Origin: Ktedonobacter robiniae
GTDB lineage: Bacteria; Chloroflexota; Ktedonobacteria; Ktedonobacterales; Ktedonobacteraceae
Direction: 5' to 3'
Length of the DNA stretch: 64,000 nt
NCBI RefSeq assembly: GCF_016587375.1
Contig: NZ_BNJG01000006.1
Location: 62,001 to 126,000, forward strand
Below the pieces are notes generated by a model. It made no database searches and had not been told where the DNA came from. It saw nothing but the letters and a program-made list of their open reading frames with translations. Of this stretch, positions 46,297 through 55,086 are shown one piece after another. Position 1 is the stretch's first letter. Each line of letters begins with the position of its first letter. A program made the position numbers and the translations under genes.

Positions 46297-46527
46297 TCAT
46301 CCCCACTCCTGCTCTCGTCGCTCTGGTTGAACCGCTGCGGGGTAGCCTTCGACATACTCCGCAATCCAACACAATTTCTGGCCCAGCAAACTCGCACGCA
46401 GTTCTTCAACGCCCCGCGTGCGGAACGGCTCCTCAGGAGGAGGACTGAGCACACGATAGTACTGCCGCTCGCGCGCCTGGATCGCCTGCAAGGTCGCATC
46501 TATGATTTCCTGGTGCTTTGGGGTCAT
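46297..46527 (-). CDS. Small hypothetical protein
   Basis: The 76-residue frame MTPKHQEIIDATLQAIQARE has AAGGAGC 6 nt upstream, which favours this start over the one at 46620. It is helical and charged, with LLGQKLCWIAEYVEGYPAAV near the end. I do not recognise a family. Confidence 0.5.
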   Translation of the reverse strand: MTPKHQEIIDATLQAIQARERQYYRVLSPPPEEPFRTRGVEELRASLLGQKLCWIAEYVEGYPAAVQPERREQEWG

Positions 46528-46824
46528 CTCAGCTCCTTGCTTCGTCACCAGCTCCAGGCGATTCCTGGCTTCTCTGGGGACGTTCTCTGCTGCCACCTCG
46601 CGTTTGAGTGGTATAAACATACGCCCCTACGCTTCACACTCGCTTCGCAAGCCGTCTCAGACGTGTCTTTTCTTGTCTGGGACGTGCCCCATCCATCTTC
46701 TATCGTAGGCTCTTCCAGAAAACACATCCTCACCCACGTCCACGCTCGCATCCTGTTGTGTCCCTGGACACCATCCTCTTCTGCACATCGTGTGTTCACA
46801 GGGAGAAAGGCAATCACCAAAAGG

Positions 46825-47663
46825 GGTTGTGTTGCAAGAAATGAGAGCGAGAGAAGCACGCAAAGGTATTTCCATCTTGCTGAGTTTAGGCCACTGCCCC
46901 AAACAGCCTTGCGATGAACGCTGCTTGACTGAGGCTATCTCCTTTGTCCACCTTTTGCACTTGTCCTTTTCTCATCGTGTGCATCACCTCGTATCCCTGT
47001 AGCGTTCGCCACGCGGTCTCGAACGAAAAGAAGCCCATGCCTGGCTTGACTAGGCGTTTGATGAACCGATGATCCTGTTCGACCAGATTATTGAGATATT
47101 TGCTCTGCCGGAGTTCACACGAAGCCGGAACAGCCCTTGCTGCATTCAGTTCATTGAGTGCTTTCGGGTAGGCAGCGTTTTTGTCTACCGTGATCACGCG
47201 GGGGATGCTTGTGTGGGAAGCATTCAAAGCCTTCCCCAAAAAGCGCTGGGCGGCTTGCGTATCACGAGTAGTGCTCAGATGAAACTCGAGCGTATTCCCC
47301 TGGGAGTCCACCGCGCGATACAAGTACATCCAGACGCCCTTGACGTTCACATACGTCTCGTCAACGCGCCAAGAATCGCTCGTGGTCTTCAGATGAGGAC
47401 GGCAGCGCTTCTCCAACTCGGGAGCGTAGCGCTGGACCCAGCGATAGATGGTGGTATGATCCACCTGCAGACCCCGCTCGCGCATCATCTCTTCCAGATC
47501 GCGGTAGCTTAAAGCGTACCTTAAATACCAGCGCACGCACAACAGAATGATCGCTGTTTCGAAGTGGCGCCATTTGAAGAGATGTTGTTCTCTCATGAGA
47601 GGTCCTCTTCGGTCCTTCTTTAGGTCCACTCTACCAGATCAGCTTTCTCTTTGCAACACAGCC
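46825..47663 (-). mobile_element. IS6-family element, intact
   Basis: The 839-bp element is bounded by GGTTGTGTTGCAAG on the left and TTTGCAACACAGCC on the right. It belongs to the same group as the copies at 28617 and 63680. The flanks show no target duplication. Confidence 0.85.
46886..47596 (-). CDS. IS6-family transposase
   Basis: The protein of about 236 residues starts MREQHLFKWRHFETAIILLC. The DDE triad lies in SWRVDETYVNVKGVWMYLYR, PRVITVDKNAAYPKALNEL and NNLVEQDHRFIKRLVKPG. The C-terminus (FETAWRTLQGYEVMHTMRKG to LFGAVA) is complete. This appears to be the functional member of the group in this window. Confidence 0.92.
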   Translation of the reverse strand: MREQHLFKWRHFETAIILLCVRWYLRYALSYRDLEEMMRERGLQVDHTTIYRWVQRYAPELEKRCRPHLKTTSDSWRVDETYVNVKGVWMYLYRAVDSQGNTLEFHLSTTRDTQAAQRFLGKALNASHTSIPRVITVDKNAAYPKALNELNAARAVPASCELRQSKYLNNLVEQDHRFIKRLVKPGMGFFSFETAWRTLQGYEVMHTMRKGQVQKVDKGDSLSQAAFIARLFGAVA

Positions 47664-47822
47664 GTTCTATTCATATAATCTGTATTTATAGCGAAGAAGT
47701 TGAGTTGAAACTAAATTCTGCTTTTTTTGTTCTCCATGAAAGATCAGCATTTTTGGGGGTTGTAGACATACGCTCCTGTCTGTTCTTCTTATTGAAACGT
47801 TTTGAAGACCTCGCTTGCTCGT

Positions 47823-47860
47823 AAATGGCCCCCTTATTATAGCTATGAATGGCTCTTTTA
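47823..47860 (+). promoter_or_regulatory. Presumed MocR operator module 3
   Basis: AAATGGCCCCCTTA (47823) and GAATGGCTCTTTTA (47847) repeat the 24-bp-spaced pattern of the modules at 38073 and 36140. No gene follows before 48249, so the target was probably lost. Confidence 0.5.
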
Positions 47861-48248
47861 AAAAGTCCATTATTGTCAGAAAGACCATAAAATGGTTCTT
47901 ACGCAGGAGCCATCGGTTATCATATGCTGTCAATCAGCTTGCAAAGAGGATCGACAGCATACCGACGAAAAAATTATGAGTCCGAAAAAACGAAATTTTA
48001 TTTAACAATCAACACTCACTCTTGGTAATGAAAGACGCTTCTGGAAAGGGCTATATCACCGTTTACCAATGTTGGCCCAGGCAGACGAGCGGTAAGCCCC
48101 CGAAGTGGGCATCAGCCGTTTAATCCTGGTATTTACACTTCGGCACATGATATCTTGACAATACCTTCTGGTGTCTTCGACAAAGAGAGCGTTCATGTAT
48201 AAATACTGATTTTTATGCATATTTAAAGCAAGTTCTGTCAACATATGG
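47861..48248. other. AT-rich intergenic region, no gene
   Basis: The only notable word is CTTGACAATACC near 48151-48162, which looks like the right end of a GGTATTGTCAAC-type element with no matching left end. Confidence 0.4.
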
Positions 48249-48481
48249 TATACTATAAATGGACAGGAGGAGGAAAGGGAGGAAGAAAGAAGCGGGTCCC
48301 TTCCGTGAGTGACACGTCAAAAGACTCTTACAATTCTCTGGCAGAAGGACGCAGAGGCGGAACAACCCTCAGGACGTTCTCACTCATGGGAGGAAAGGAA
48401 GACCTGCAAGAAAAGAGGTGATAGGATGCATCAACAGAAGAAAGAGGGATAGCTTGCTGATTGAGTGATCCCTCTTTTTTG
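48249..48481 (+). ncRNA. Orphan leader or small RNA with terminator
   Basis: A segment of about 230 nt with purine-rich and GC-rich parts ends in a Rho-independent terminator: AGAGGGAT (48446) pairs with ATCCCTCT (48476), followed by TTTTTT. No ORF of note lies inside. The gene it may have controlled has been displaced by the IS at 48520. The segment GGACGCAGAGGCGGAACAAC did not match any riboswitch class I could recall with confidence. Confidence 0.4.
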
Positions 48482-48519
48482 TGCTGACGAAAAGCAGAAT
48501 ATCTGACATACTTCGTTGC

Positions 48520-49236
48520 ATGAATACACTCACATCTGCTCCCCATTACAAAGGCTACCGCTTCCTCCCTGAAATCATTAGTCACGCTGTCTGGTTGTAT
48601 TTTCGTTTTTCGCTGAGTTTTCGCGATGTAGAAGAGCTTCTAGCGCAGCGCGGAATCGTCGTGACCTATGAAACAGTCCGGAAATGGTGTCTTATATTTG
48701 GTCAATCCTATGCCAATGAATTGCGTCGCAGCCGTCCTCGCGGCGGCGACAAGTGGTACATGGATGAGGTTTTCCTCACGATCCGCGGAGAAAGGCACTA
48801 TCTGTGGGGAGCAGTAGATCAGGATGGCAATGTGCTCGATATTCTTGTGCAAAGCCGGCGAAACAAAAAAGCTGCCAGGAGATTTTCCTGCAAACTCCTG
48901 AAAGGACTCCAATACGTTCCACGCGTCATTCTCACTGATAAGCTGAAGAGTTATGCAGCCGCGAAACGCGAGAGCTTGCCTAGCGTACAGCATCGGCAGC
49001 ACAAAGGCTTGAACCATCGAGCGGAAAATTCCCACCAACCCACGCGGCTACAAGAGAAGAACATGCGACGCTACAAATCAGCGCGACAGGCCCAACGCTT
49101 TCTTTCTGTTTTTGGACCCATCACTGGACATTTCCAGCCGCACAGGCACCGCTTGTGTGCCAGGGAATATCGTGCCATTTTACAGGGCAGATTCCTGGCG
49201 TGGAATAAGATAACCACAGGAAAACTGATCGCATAA
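48520..49236 (+). CDS. IS6-like transposase, full length
   Basis: The protein of about 238 residues starts MNTLTSAPHYKGYRFLPEII. It carries WYMDEVFLTIRGERHYLWGA, RVILTDKLKSYAAAKRES and NHRAENSHQPTRLQEKNM and runs to KLIA without a break. It is of the same group as the frameshifted copies at 16543 and 21127. I could not find clear GGTATTGTCAAC ends around it, so the element may have lost its ends. R-to-G and C changes at conserved sites (YLWGAVDQ, FSCKLL) suggest that it is starting to decay. Confidence 0.8.
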   Translation: MNTLTSAPHYKGYRFLPEIISHAVWLYFRFSLSFRDVEELLAQRGIVVTYETVRKWCLIFGQSYANELRRSRPRGGDKWYMDEVFLTIRGERHYLWGAVDQDGNVLDILVQSRRNKKAARRFSCKLLKGLQYVPRVILTDKLKSYAAAKRESLPSVQHRQHKGLNHRAENSHQPTRLQEKNMRRYKSARQAQRFLSVFGPITGHFQPHRHRLCAREYRAILQGRFLAWNKITTGKLIA

Positions 49237-49440
49237 CGATCATTCCTCTCCCCAGTATTTCACTGGCCTCCATATCTTTCCCCTCTTCTCTCAGCACTAT
49301 TTTTCGTTCCGTATGCATAGGTAGGAGCTTACGCTCTTTCCCCGCATCCACATGAAGTAGGGCACCAGCGAGGTGCTGCCGAAACAACCCTTTTCTGTTG
49401 GTCGGGTAAGGAGACGATGTTGCCATCGTCCCCTCCCCTC

Positions 49441-49476
49441 AGAACTGCTCGTGAGAGTTTCCCCTCAAGCAGCTCA
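49441..49476 (-). ncRNA. Group II intron domain V of intron C
   Basis: GAGCTGCTTGAGGGGAAACT followed by CTCACGAGCAGTTCTGAGG folds as the domain V hairpin, with AGC near the 5' strand base and a GAAA tetraloop. It lies about 15 nt after the RT stop codon. Confidence 0.8.
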
Positions 49477-49491
49477 AGCCTTTCAAATGCC

Positions 49492-50467
49492 CTACTCAGG
49501 ACACGGCTTCACCTCGGTATTTCCTTGGCTATGGAGTTGTTGATGACACGTTGGGTGGAGCAGCACCCGATTTTCGAGCTGATCCCCGCCTCCTTTTGAT
49601 CGCCAGATCTGGTGGTGGTTGTGCCACCCTGTCAGTCTGGTGATCCTTTGGTGACAGCGAGGACAAAGCCCTTTCTGGTTTTTCCAGAGCGTAAGTAATT
49701 GCCTCTTTCCCCTGAGGGTGCTTTCCATTTTCACGCCGAAACGCTTCTCGAAATACACCTCCCATGCGGGATCGAAGGGATTCGCCTCTCCCTGGATTTT
49801 TACATGCCGCTTGATGGGCGTTTGGGCAGCTCGGAACAATCGAACCGTTTCCCACATGCCGCCTCGCCCAATCACCATGCCCGAAAAGACCCAATGCCGC
49901 TCTTCATGATCATGGAAATATTTCTCCTTGATCCATCGTCGCGGTTTGTTGTTGTATCTTTTCCTGGCCCATTGCCATACTATCTCAAAGATGGCATTGT
50001 CCACATCTTGAAAGATTTCCTTACTAACCACGTGCTGGTGATACCTTGCCCACCCTCGAATGAGGGGATTGAGCAACAGGATTAACTGTCCTGCTGTGGT
50101 TCCCTGGTGGTTTTTCACGACCTTCCGGACTTTTTCCAAGAACGCTTTCACGTTCTTCTTTGCTGGCTTGATAATCAACTTGCCATGATACTTCCGCACA
50201 TGTTGTCCGAGAAAGTCGAAGCCGTCTTCAATAGGCGTCACGAGGGTTTTCTCCTCAGAGAGTCTCAGCCCTCGTTCCCTCAGGAATTGCTCCACGAGAG
50301 GTTTGACTTCGTGCTCTAGCAGTTCCTTTGAACTCCCTGTGATCACAAAGTCATCCGCAAACCGTATCAGGTTCACCTTCGCCTTTCGGCTTTGGCGATC
50401 TCCTGGATGGAGTGCTCGTAGCTTGCTTTCTAGTCCATCAAGGGCTAGATTTGCCAGCACGGGTGAA
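49492..50467 (-). pseudogene. Group II intron C reverse transcriptase, C-terminal part
   Basis: It starts with the target half-codon and SPVLANLALDGLESKLRALH, then the catalytic LIRFADDFVITGSSKELLEH (FADD), domain X (LLLNPLIRGWARYHQHVVSK, WQWARKRYNNKPRRWIKEKY) and an HNH endonuclease (GLCPRCHQRITRLTGWHNHH, ENRVLLHPTCHQQLHS). It joins in frame to GTPQGGPI at 52480 once the recombinase element is removed (GGAGGTCCAATTTCACCC = GGPISP). Confidence 0.88.
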
Positions 50468-50496
50468 ATCACGCCTCCTACAATGTTGCAAAAAAA

Positions 50497-50706
50497 GTGG
50501 TAGAGTTCGAATATCAGGAGGAAATCCCGCGCCAGCGCCTTCGTGCTGCCTACGGTGATGGGTTCAAAGGAGCCCCATTACGGTGTCAGATGTCTGGCGA
50601 AGGTGCTTTCCCGCAGGATGCTGTAACGTGTGATGGAGCCACCACCCAAGCCCACTCGCCCCTCGAGCAAGAAGCGGAAGACCCTGGAGGTTCATGTCAT
50701 GTTTGA
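50497..50706 (+). CDS. Conserved tail ORF (ORF A) next to the att site, copy 2
   Basis: The frame reads VVEFEYQEEIPRQRLRAAYG, then DGFKGAPLRCQMSGEG, and ends GGSCHV. It matches copy 1 over its first 45 residues and diverges after. GTG is the only start and there is no SD inside the element. Joining the element ends places it in frame behind the recombinase (LQHCGRRD-HASYNVAKKVVEF). I read it as the detached C-terminal segment of the recombinase gene rather than an independent gene. Confidence 0.55.
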   Translation: MVEFEYQEEIPRQRLRAAYGDGFKGAPLRCQMSGEGAFPQDAVTCDGATTQAHSPLEQEAEDPGGSCHV

Positions 50707-50830
50707 ACCCAGCCGCCTCGAACAGGAGTGTCTTCAGCAAGCGTATGCCCATCTCATCCCTGCTGTGCAGCGGCATCTTGGCCCTGTCCCACCATTCCCA
50801 CCTTCTCAGAGAGAAAGGAGCGCTCAATGA
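50699..50830 (+). CDS. Small ORF upstream of the recombinase (ORF B), copy 2
   Basis: MFEPSRLEQECLQQAYAHLI continues PAVQRHLGPVPPFPPSQRER to a TGA that overlaps the recombinase ATG as ATGA, indicating translational coupling. It also overlaps the end of ORF A. The conserved first half is helical. It could be an accessory or directionality factor; its function is unknown. Confidence 0.65.
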   Translation: MFEPSRLEQECLQQAYAHLIPAVQRHLGPVPPFPPSQRERSAQ

Positions 50831-52593
50831 CCATCGTGCAGGTCGGTTTGTATGCTCGCGTCTCTTCCGAGCAACAAAGTGAAGCCAGAACGATTGAAAG
50901 CCAGTTGGCAGCCCTGCGGGCGGCGATTGCGGCCCAAGGGTGCGTGCTCTTGCCGGAGTTAGAATTTGTCGACAACGGCTACAGTGGGGCCACCCTCATC
51001 CGCCCCGCTCTCGAGCGCCTTCGTGATATCGCAGCCGCTGGCGGCATCGATCGATTGTATGTGCTCTGCCCCGATCGTCTGGCCCGCAACTACGCGCATC
51101 AGGTGCTCTTACTCGAGGAGTTTCTGCGGGCAGGAGTGGATGTCGTCTTCCTCAATCGAGAAGTGGGACAAACGCCTGAAGATCAGCTCTTGCTTCAGGT
51201 TCAAGGCATGATTGCTGAATATGAACGAGCCAAGATTTTAGAGCGCAGTCGGCGAGGGAAACGACATGCCGCTCAGATGGGTCGAGTGAGTGTGCTCTCG
51301 TGCGCTCCTTACGGCTACCGCTATGTCAGTGTCTGGGATGGAGCAGGTGAAGCACGATTTGAGATCGTGTTGGAAGAAGCACGCGTGGTCCGCCTCATCT
51401 TCCAGTGGGTGGGCCGAGATCGCTGCAGCATTGGGGAAGTCCAGCGGAGATTGAATGCGGCCAAGGAGCGGACCCGAACAGGCAAAACCATCTGGGATCG
51501 GGCGACCATTTGGGGCATCCTCAAAAATCCGGCGTACAAAGGTGAGGCTGCGTTTGGGAAAACGGCCGTCGAGCCGCTTCGCCCGCGTCTGCGAGCCCAA
51601 CGAGGACGAAGCTTGCAGCCCAAGAAGGCCTATTCGGTGCATGATGTTCCTTCAGATCAATGGTTCCACATTCCCGTTCCTCCTTTGGTAGATGCAGCCT
51701 TGTTTGATGCCGTCGCCGACCAATTGCAGGAAAATCGCAAGCGAGCGCGTGTGTCTGAGCGTGGTGCTCGTTATCTTTTGCAAGGCTTGATCGTCTGTGG
51801 CTGTTGTGGGTATGCGCGACTTCTGGCAAGCCCATCAGTCCAAGTGCGCGCAAACACCATCCTCGTGAGTACGCCTATTATCGATGCATCGGTTCAGATG
51901 CCTATCGATTTGGGGGTGAGCGGCTCTGCTGGAACAAACAAGTGCGAACGGATCTGGTGGATGAAGCGGTCTGGCAAGAAGTCTGCCGTCTCCTTGAGCA
52001 TCCAGAGCGGCTGGAGCAGGAGTATCGACGGCGCTTGTGCCAGCACACGCAAGCACCTCATGAGCGCTCTGAGATGGAGACGCAGATGGGGCGTGTACAC
52101 CGAGGGATTGCTCGCTTGATTGATAGCTATGCGGAAGGGGTAATTGACAAAGAGGAGTTTGAACCCCGAGTGACTCGAATGCGAGAGCGATTGCGCACAG
52201 CTTGAGGAGCACGTGCAGCAGATGAAAGACGATGAGGGACTGCAACGGGAACTGACCTTGATCTTGAGCCATCTCGATGCCTTTGCAGCGCGGGTGAAGG
52301 ACGGTTTGCAAGAGGCGGACTGGCAGACACGTCGAGACATCATTCGGGCTCTGGTCAAGCGGGTAGAGGTGGATCAGGAGCAGGTTCGTGTGGTGTTTCG
52401 CGTCAACCCGCCACCGCCCTCACCCCATCCGCCTCTCCACAACGAAACCTCAATTTTGCAACATTGTGGGAGGCGTGATTGGACCTCCCTGAGGGGTACC
52501 TTCTTCGGTTCGGTGGAAAACCTGCTTATCGATGTAGCCTGCCTTCAGCCACTTGTGGAGGATGCTCTTCTCCATCAGGATGTGAGCTTCTAA
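50827..52593 (+). pseudogene. Large serine recombinase, two frameshifts
   Basis: From MTIVQVGLYARVSSEQQSEA the catalytic serine motif YARVSSEQ, the helix CPDRLARNYAHQVLLLEEFL and the recombinase domain are intact. Near 51815, in the zinc ribbon (CGCCGYA), the frame shifts to SGKPISPSARKHHPREYAYY. It shifts again near 52200 (RLRTA-stop instead of RLRQLEEHVQQM). The last frame passes FRVNPPPPSPHP and LQHCGRRD across the att site and stops in antisense RT at 52593. The resolvase domain remains but full activity is unlikely. Confidence 0.85.
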
Positions 52594-53076
52594 CCATGCA
52601 TGGCTGATTCCGTCAAAGCACGCCTTAATGTCCCCTTCGAGCACCCACTGTGCCGAGTAATTGTGACTCAGTACGTTAAAGCACTGTTCAATGGCATCGG
52701 CTGTGGATCTCTCTGGTCGGAAACCGTACGAATTCCGATCTCCTGTTGTTTCGGCGATTGGGCTGAGTGCCAACAAGTAAAGTACTTGCATAGCCCTATC
52801 CGTCATACACGGAATGGAGAGGGGTCTTTGTTGGTTGTTGCTTTTTGGAATATACACCCGCTTCAGCGGTTGAGGATGATAGCCTCGTTGCTTGAGCGAT
52901 TGTATGGCTTTTGCCTTCTTTTCTGGAGTATTCCAGATGTCTTTATCTACTCCAGGAGTGCTCTTGCCTTGGTTTTCCGTCACTCGTCTGACAGCAAGCG
53001 CTTTGCCGCTGAACGAGTGGGTTAACAAACGTTGCAGGGCTTTTACCTTGCCCCATTTTCCGGCCTGAGTTGCCTT
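52480..53076 (-). pseudogene. Group II intron C reverse transcriptase, middle part
   Basis: It reads KATQAGKWGKVKALQRLLTH, RVTENQGKSTPGVDKDIWNT, KRVYIPKSNNQQRPLSIPCM, NSYGFRPERSTADAIEQCF, WVLEGDIKACFDGISHAWLE and EGTPQGGPI. This supplies RT0-RT4. Upstream it joins exon 1 (RNVRRLQARIV) once intron D is removed; downstream it joins SPVLANLALDG once the recombinase element is removed. Confidence 0.88.
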
Positions 53077-53097
53077 GTATGGTAAGCACCGTGCGCC

Positions 53098-55086
53098 TTA
53101 ATGTATTGCTACATCAGGTCTCACTGAACTCCCCTCCGAACCGCCCATACCCCTTTCAGGGTAGACGGCTCTCCCGTTTTCCCTTCGCTTTTTCTTCTCG
53201 CTCAACGTTCCTGCGTGTAGCTCGTCATGACACTCAGCGCAGAGTATCATGGTTTTTCGGTGACGCTGAATCATCTGGCGTTCCCACGAGACCTTTCCTT
53301 TGAGGTTCCCCAATTTCCTGACATGGTGAACTTCTATCTGTCCGAGCCTTGTTCCACACCATTCGCATTGATGAGCGAGGAGGCGCTTGCCTAGCTCCGT
53401 TCGATTTCTGTACATCCATGTGTTGGGCTGGAGGTCAATCTGTCGCGACCTGCTTCCTTCTCGTTTGAGTTGGCGAGTTGAGGAGACCAACTCATATTCT
53501 TTCGTTGGCTTCCCTTCCCTTTGCAGCGTCATGACATATCGTCCTGCTCCTCTCTTCAGGCTTTTTGCTACTTTCTTGACACTACTCTGCCGTTTTCCTG
53601 CTAGAGTACGGAAGAAGCTGCTCGTAGTGAGCCAGAGCACTTTGTCGGCTACCTCAACAAGATTGTCGGCGAGGGCATAGTATCCCAGAAACCCTCTGAT
53701 TTCTGCGTTGTACATCATGAGGATTTCCAGTTCACTGAGTCTGAGTAAGCTGTTTCGATGCTTGCCATGCCAGTTCCTTGTGTCTCCATATTGTTTTGCA
53801 AACGCCATTGTTTTGTTCCGAGGCATGAGGAACCGGAGTTGATAGGTTCCAGTGCGTTTCGTAATCACCTGGCCCTTTTTTGTTCGGAAGCGATAGATGC
53901 GTTCTCCAGCCCAACGTTTGATGTCATATCCCAAGAACCGAACTCGTCGCTTCGAGTTGGTAATCAGCGTCTTTTCCGCTGATAACTCTAGCTGAAGTTC
54001 TTCCTTGAGATATGTCTCTAACCATTTCTTGAGGTCCACAGCGTCGGCTTTACTGCCGATGACTCCTGCGAGCCAATCGTCGGCGTACCGCACGAAATGA
54101 AGTCGTCGATAGTCTGGGTCTTGAGGATCTTTGGCCTGCGTTTTGAGCATGTCCTTACGGAGTGCTTTGTAGCGCGTCCAATCTCCTGTCTTCCTCGCCT
54201 TCTTCTTGGCCCTGGCGACCTTTGCACTGATTTGTTGGTACTCTTTCGTTCTCTTCCTGTCTGCGCCCTGGTTGAACTCGGCGATCTTCTTCGCCATTGT
54301 CTGATCCAGCTCATTCAGGTAGATATTGCTGAGTAGAGGTGAGAGATTGCCTCCTTGGGGTACCCCTGAGTACGTCTGGTGATACCTCCAGTCTTCGACG
54401 TAACCCGCTTTGAGGAATTGCCCTATGAGGTGAAGGAAACGCTTATCGGTGATACGCTTACTCAGAATGGTAATTAAGGTATCGTGGGAGACGTTGTCGA
54501 AGAAACCCTTTATGTCTCCCTCTACCCACCATCTCACACCATACATCTCATTCTTGATTTGCTCCAGAGCTGTATGACAACTTCGTTGTGGTCTAAAACC
54601 ATGTGACATCTCTGAGAATGTGGGTTCGTAGATGGCTTCCAGGATGAGCTTCACGACTGTTTGAAGCAGTTTTTCCTGAAAACTGGGTATTCCGAGCGGC
54701 CTGGGCGTGCCATTCGCTTTTGGGATATATGTCCTACGGACAGGGCGTGGTGTGTACCGCGATGCCTTTAGATCAGCAATCAGATCGGTAATCAACTTGA
54801 AACCAGCACCGTCAATGGTCTTCCCATCTATTCCGGCAGTCATGTTCCCAGGCTTGGGAGCGATACTTTCATATGCCAGGAGCCACAATTCAATGTTGTA
54901 GAGCTTTTGAAACAGCTTGTCGAATGTGACTGCTGGCTTTTTTGCCATTACGCGAAGTATCGCAAGCAACGTATTCGGTTCTTGCACTGTGTGCTCCTCT
55001 CTCGTTCCTTGCCATTGGAAAACCTGCGCCCCTTCGCCCTGCACGCCGCTTTCCGGCGTTCCGTGGATGGGTCGTTCCTCTCCCAT
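53098..55086 (-). CDS. Group II intron-encoded protein (RT-maturase-HNH) of intron D
   Basis: The frame is 662 residues; homology starts near MAKKPAVTFDKLFQKLYNIE (possible start 54948). RT motifs: RRTYIPKANGTPRPLGIPSF, HGFRPQRSCHTALEQIKNEM, WWVEGDIKGFFDNVSHDTLI, SGVPQGGNLSPLLSNIYLNE and the catalytic HFVRYADDWLAGVIG. Domain X and an HNH motif (CEWCGTRLGQIEVHHVRKLG, ILCAECHDELHAG) follow. It promotes splicing and retrohoming of intron D. The frame continues past HNH through domain V and stops at DVAIH in domain VI. It resembles mitochondrial-like IEPs. Appears intact. Confidence 0.92.
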   Translation of the reverse strand: MGEERPIHGTPESGVQGEGAQVFQWQGTREEHTVQEPNTLLAILRVMAKKPAVTFDKLFQKLYNIELWLLAYESIAPKPGNMTAGIDGKTIDGAGFKLITDLIADLKASRYTPRPVRRTYIPKANGTPRPLGIPSFQEKLLQTVVKLILEAIYEPTFSEMSHGFRPQRSCHTALEQIKNEMYGVRWWVEGDIKGFFDNVSHDTLITILSKRITDKRFLHLIGQFLKAGYVEDWRYHQTYSGVPQGGNLSPLLSNIYLNELDQTMAKKIAEFNQGADRKRTKEYQQISAKVARAKKKARKTGDWTRYKALRKDMLKTQAKDPQDPDYRRLHFVRYADDWLAGVIGSKADAVDLKKWLETYLKEELQLELSAEKTLITNSKRRVRFLGYDIKRWAGERIYRFRTKKGQVITKRTGTYQLRFLMPRNKTMAFAKQYGDTRNWHGKHRNSLLRLSELEILMMYNAEIRGFLGYYALADNLVEVADKVLWLTTSSFFRTLAGKRQSSVKKVAKSLKRGAGRYVMTLQREGKPTKEYELVSSTRQLKREGSRSRQIDLQPNTWMYRNRTELGKRLLAHQCEWCGTRLGQIEVHHVRKLGNLKGKVSWERQMIQRHRKTMILCAECHDELHAGTLSEKKKRRENGRAVYPERGMGGSEGSSVRPDVAIH
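53136..53171 (-). ncRNA. Group II intron domain V of intron D
   Basis: GAGCCGTCTACCCTGAAAGG followed by GGTATGGGCGGTTCGG forms the 34-nt-type hairpin with a GAAA loop. Unusually, the IEP frame reads straight through it (GRAVYPERGMGGSEG). Confidence 0.8.

Larger units (their letters stand above)
50470..52477 (+). mobile_element. Serine-recombinase element, copy 2
   Basis: The 2008-bp element is flanked by the core dinucleotide AT on both sides (50468-50469 and 52478-52479). Its ends CACGCCTCCTACAATGTTGC and GCAACATTGTGGGAGGCGTG are inverted repeats; 23 of 24 positions pair when the ends are joined. Removing the element with one core restores the RT codons GGPISP exactly. It carries ORF B, a recombinase with two frameshifts and the ORF A tail. 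Confidence 0.9.

Noticed and set aside
48300..48481. T-box or c-di-GMP riboswitch before the IS at 48520
   Set aside because: Words such as GGACGCAGAGGCGG resemble parts of known motifs, but the conserved T-box or GEMM core could not be completed.
50497..50706. ORF A as an independent gene or excisionase
   Set aside because: Its only start is a GTG inside the terminal repeat with no SD in the element, and it is in frame with the recombinase across the joined ends in both copies.
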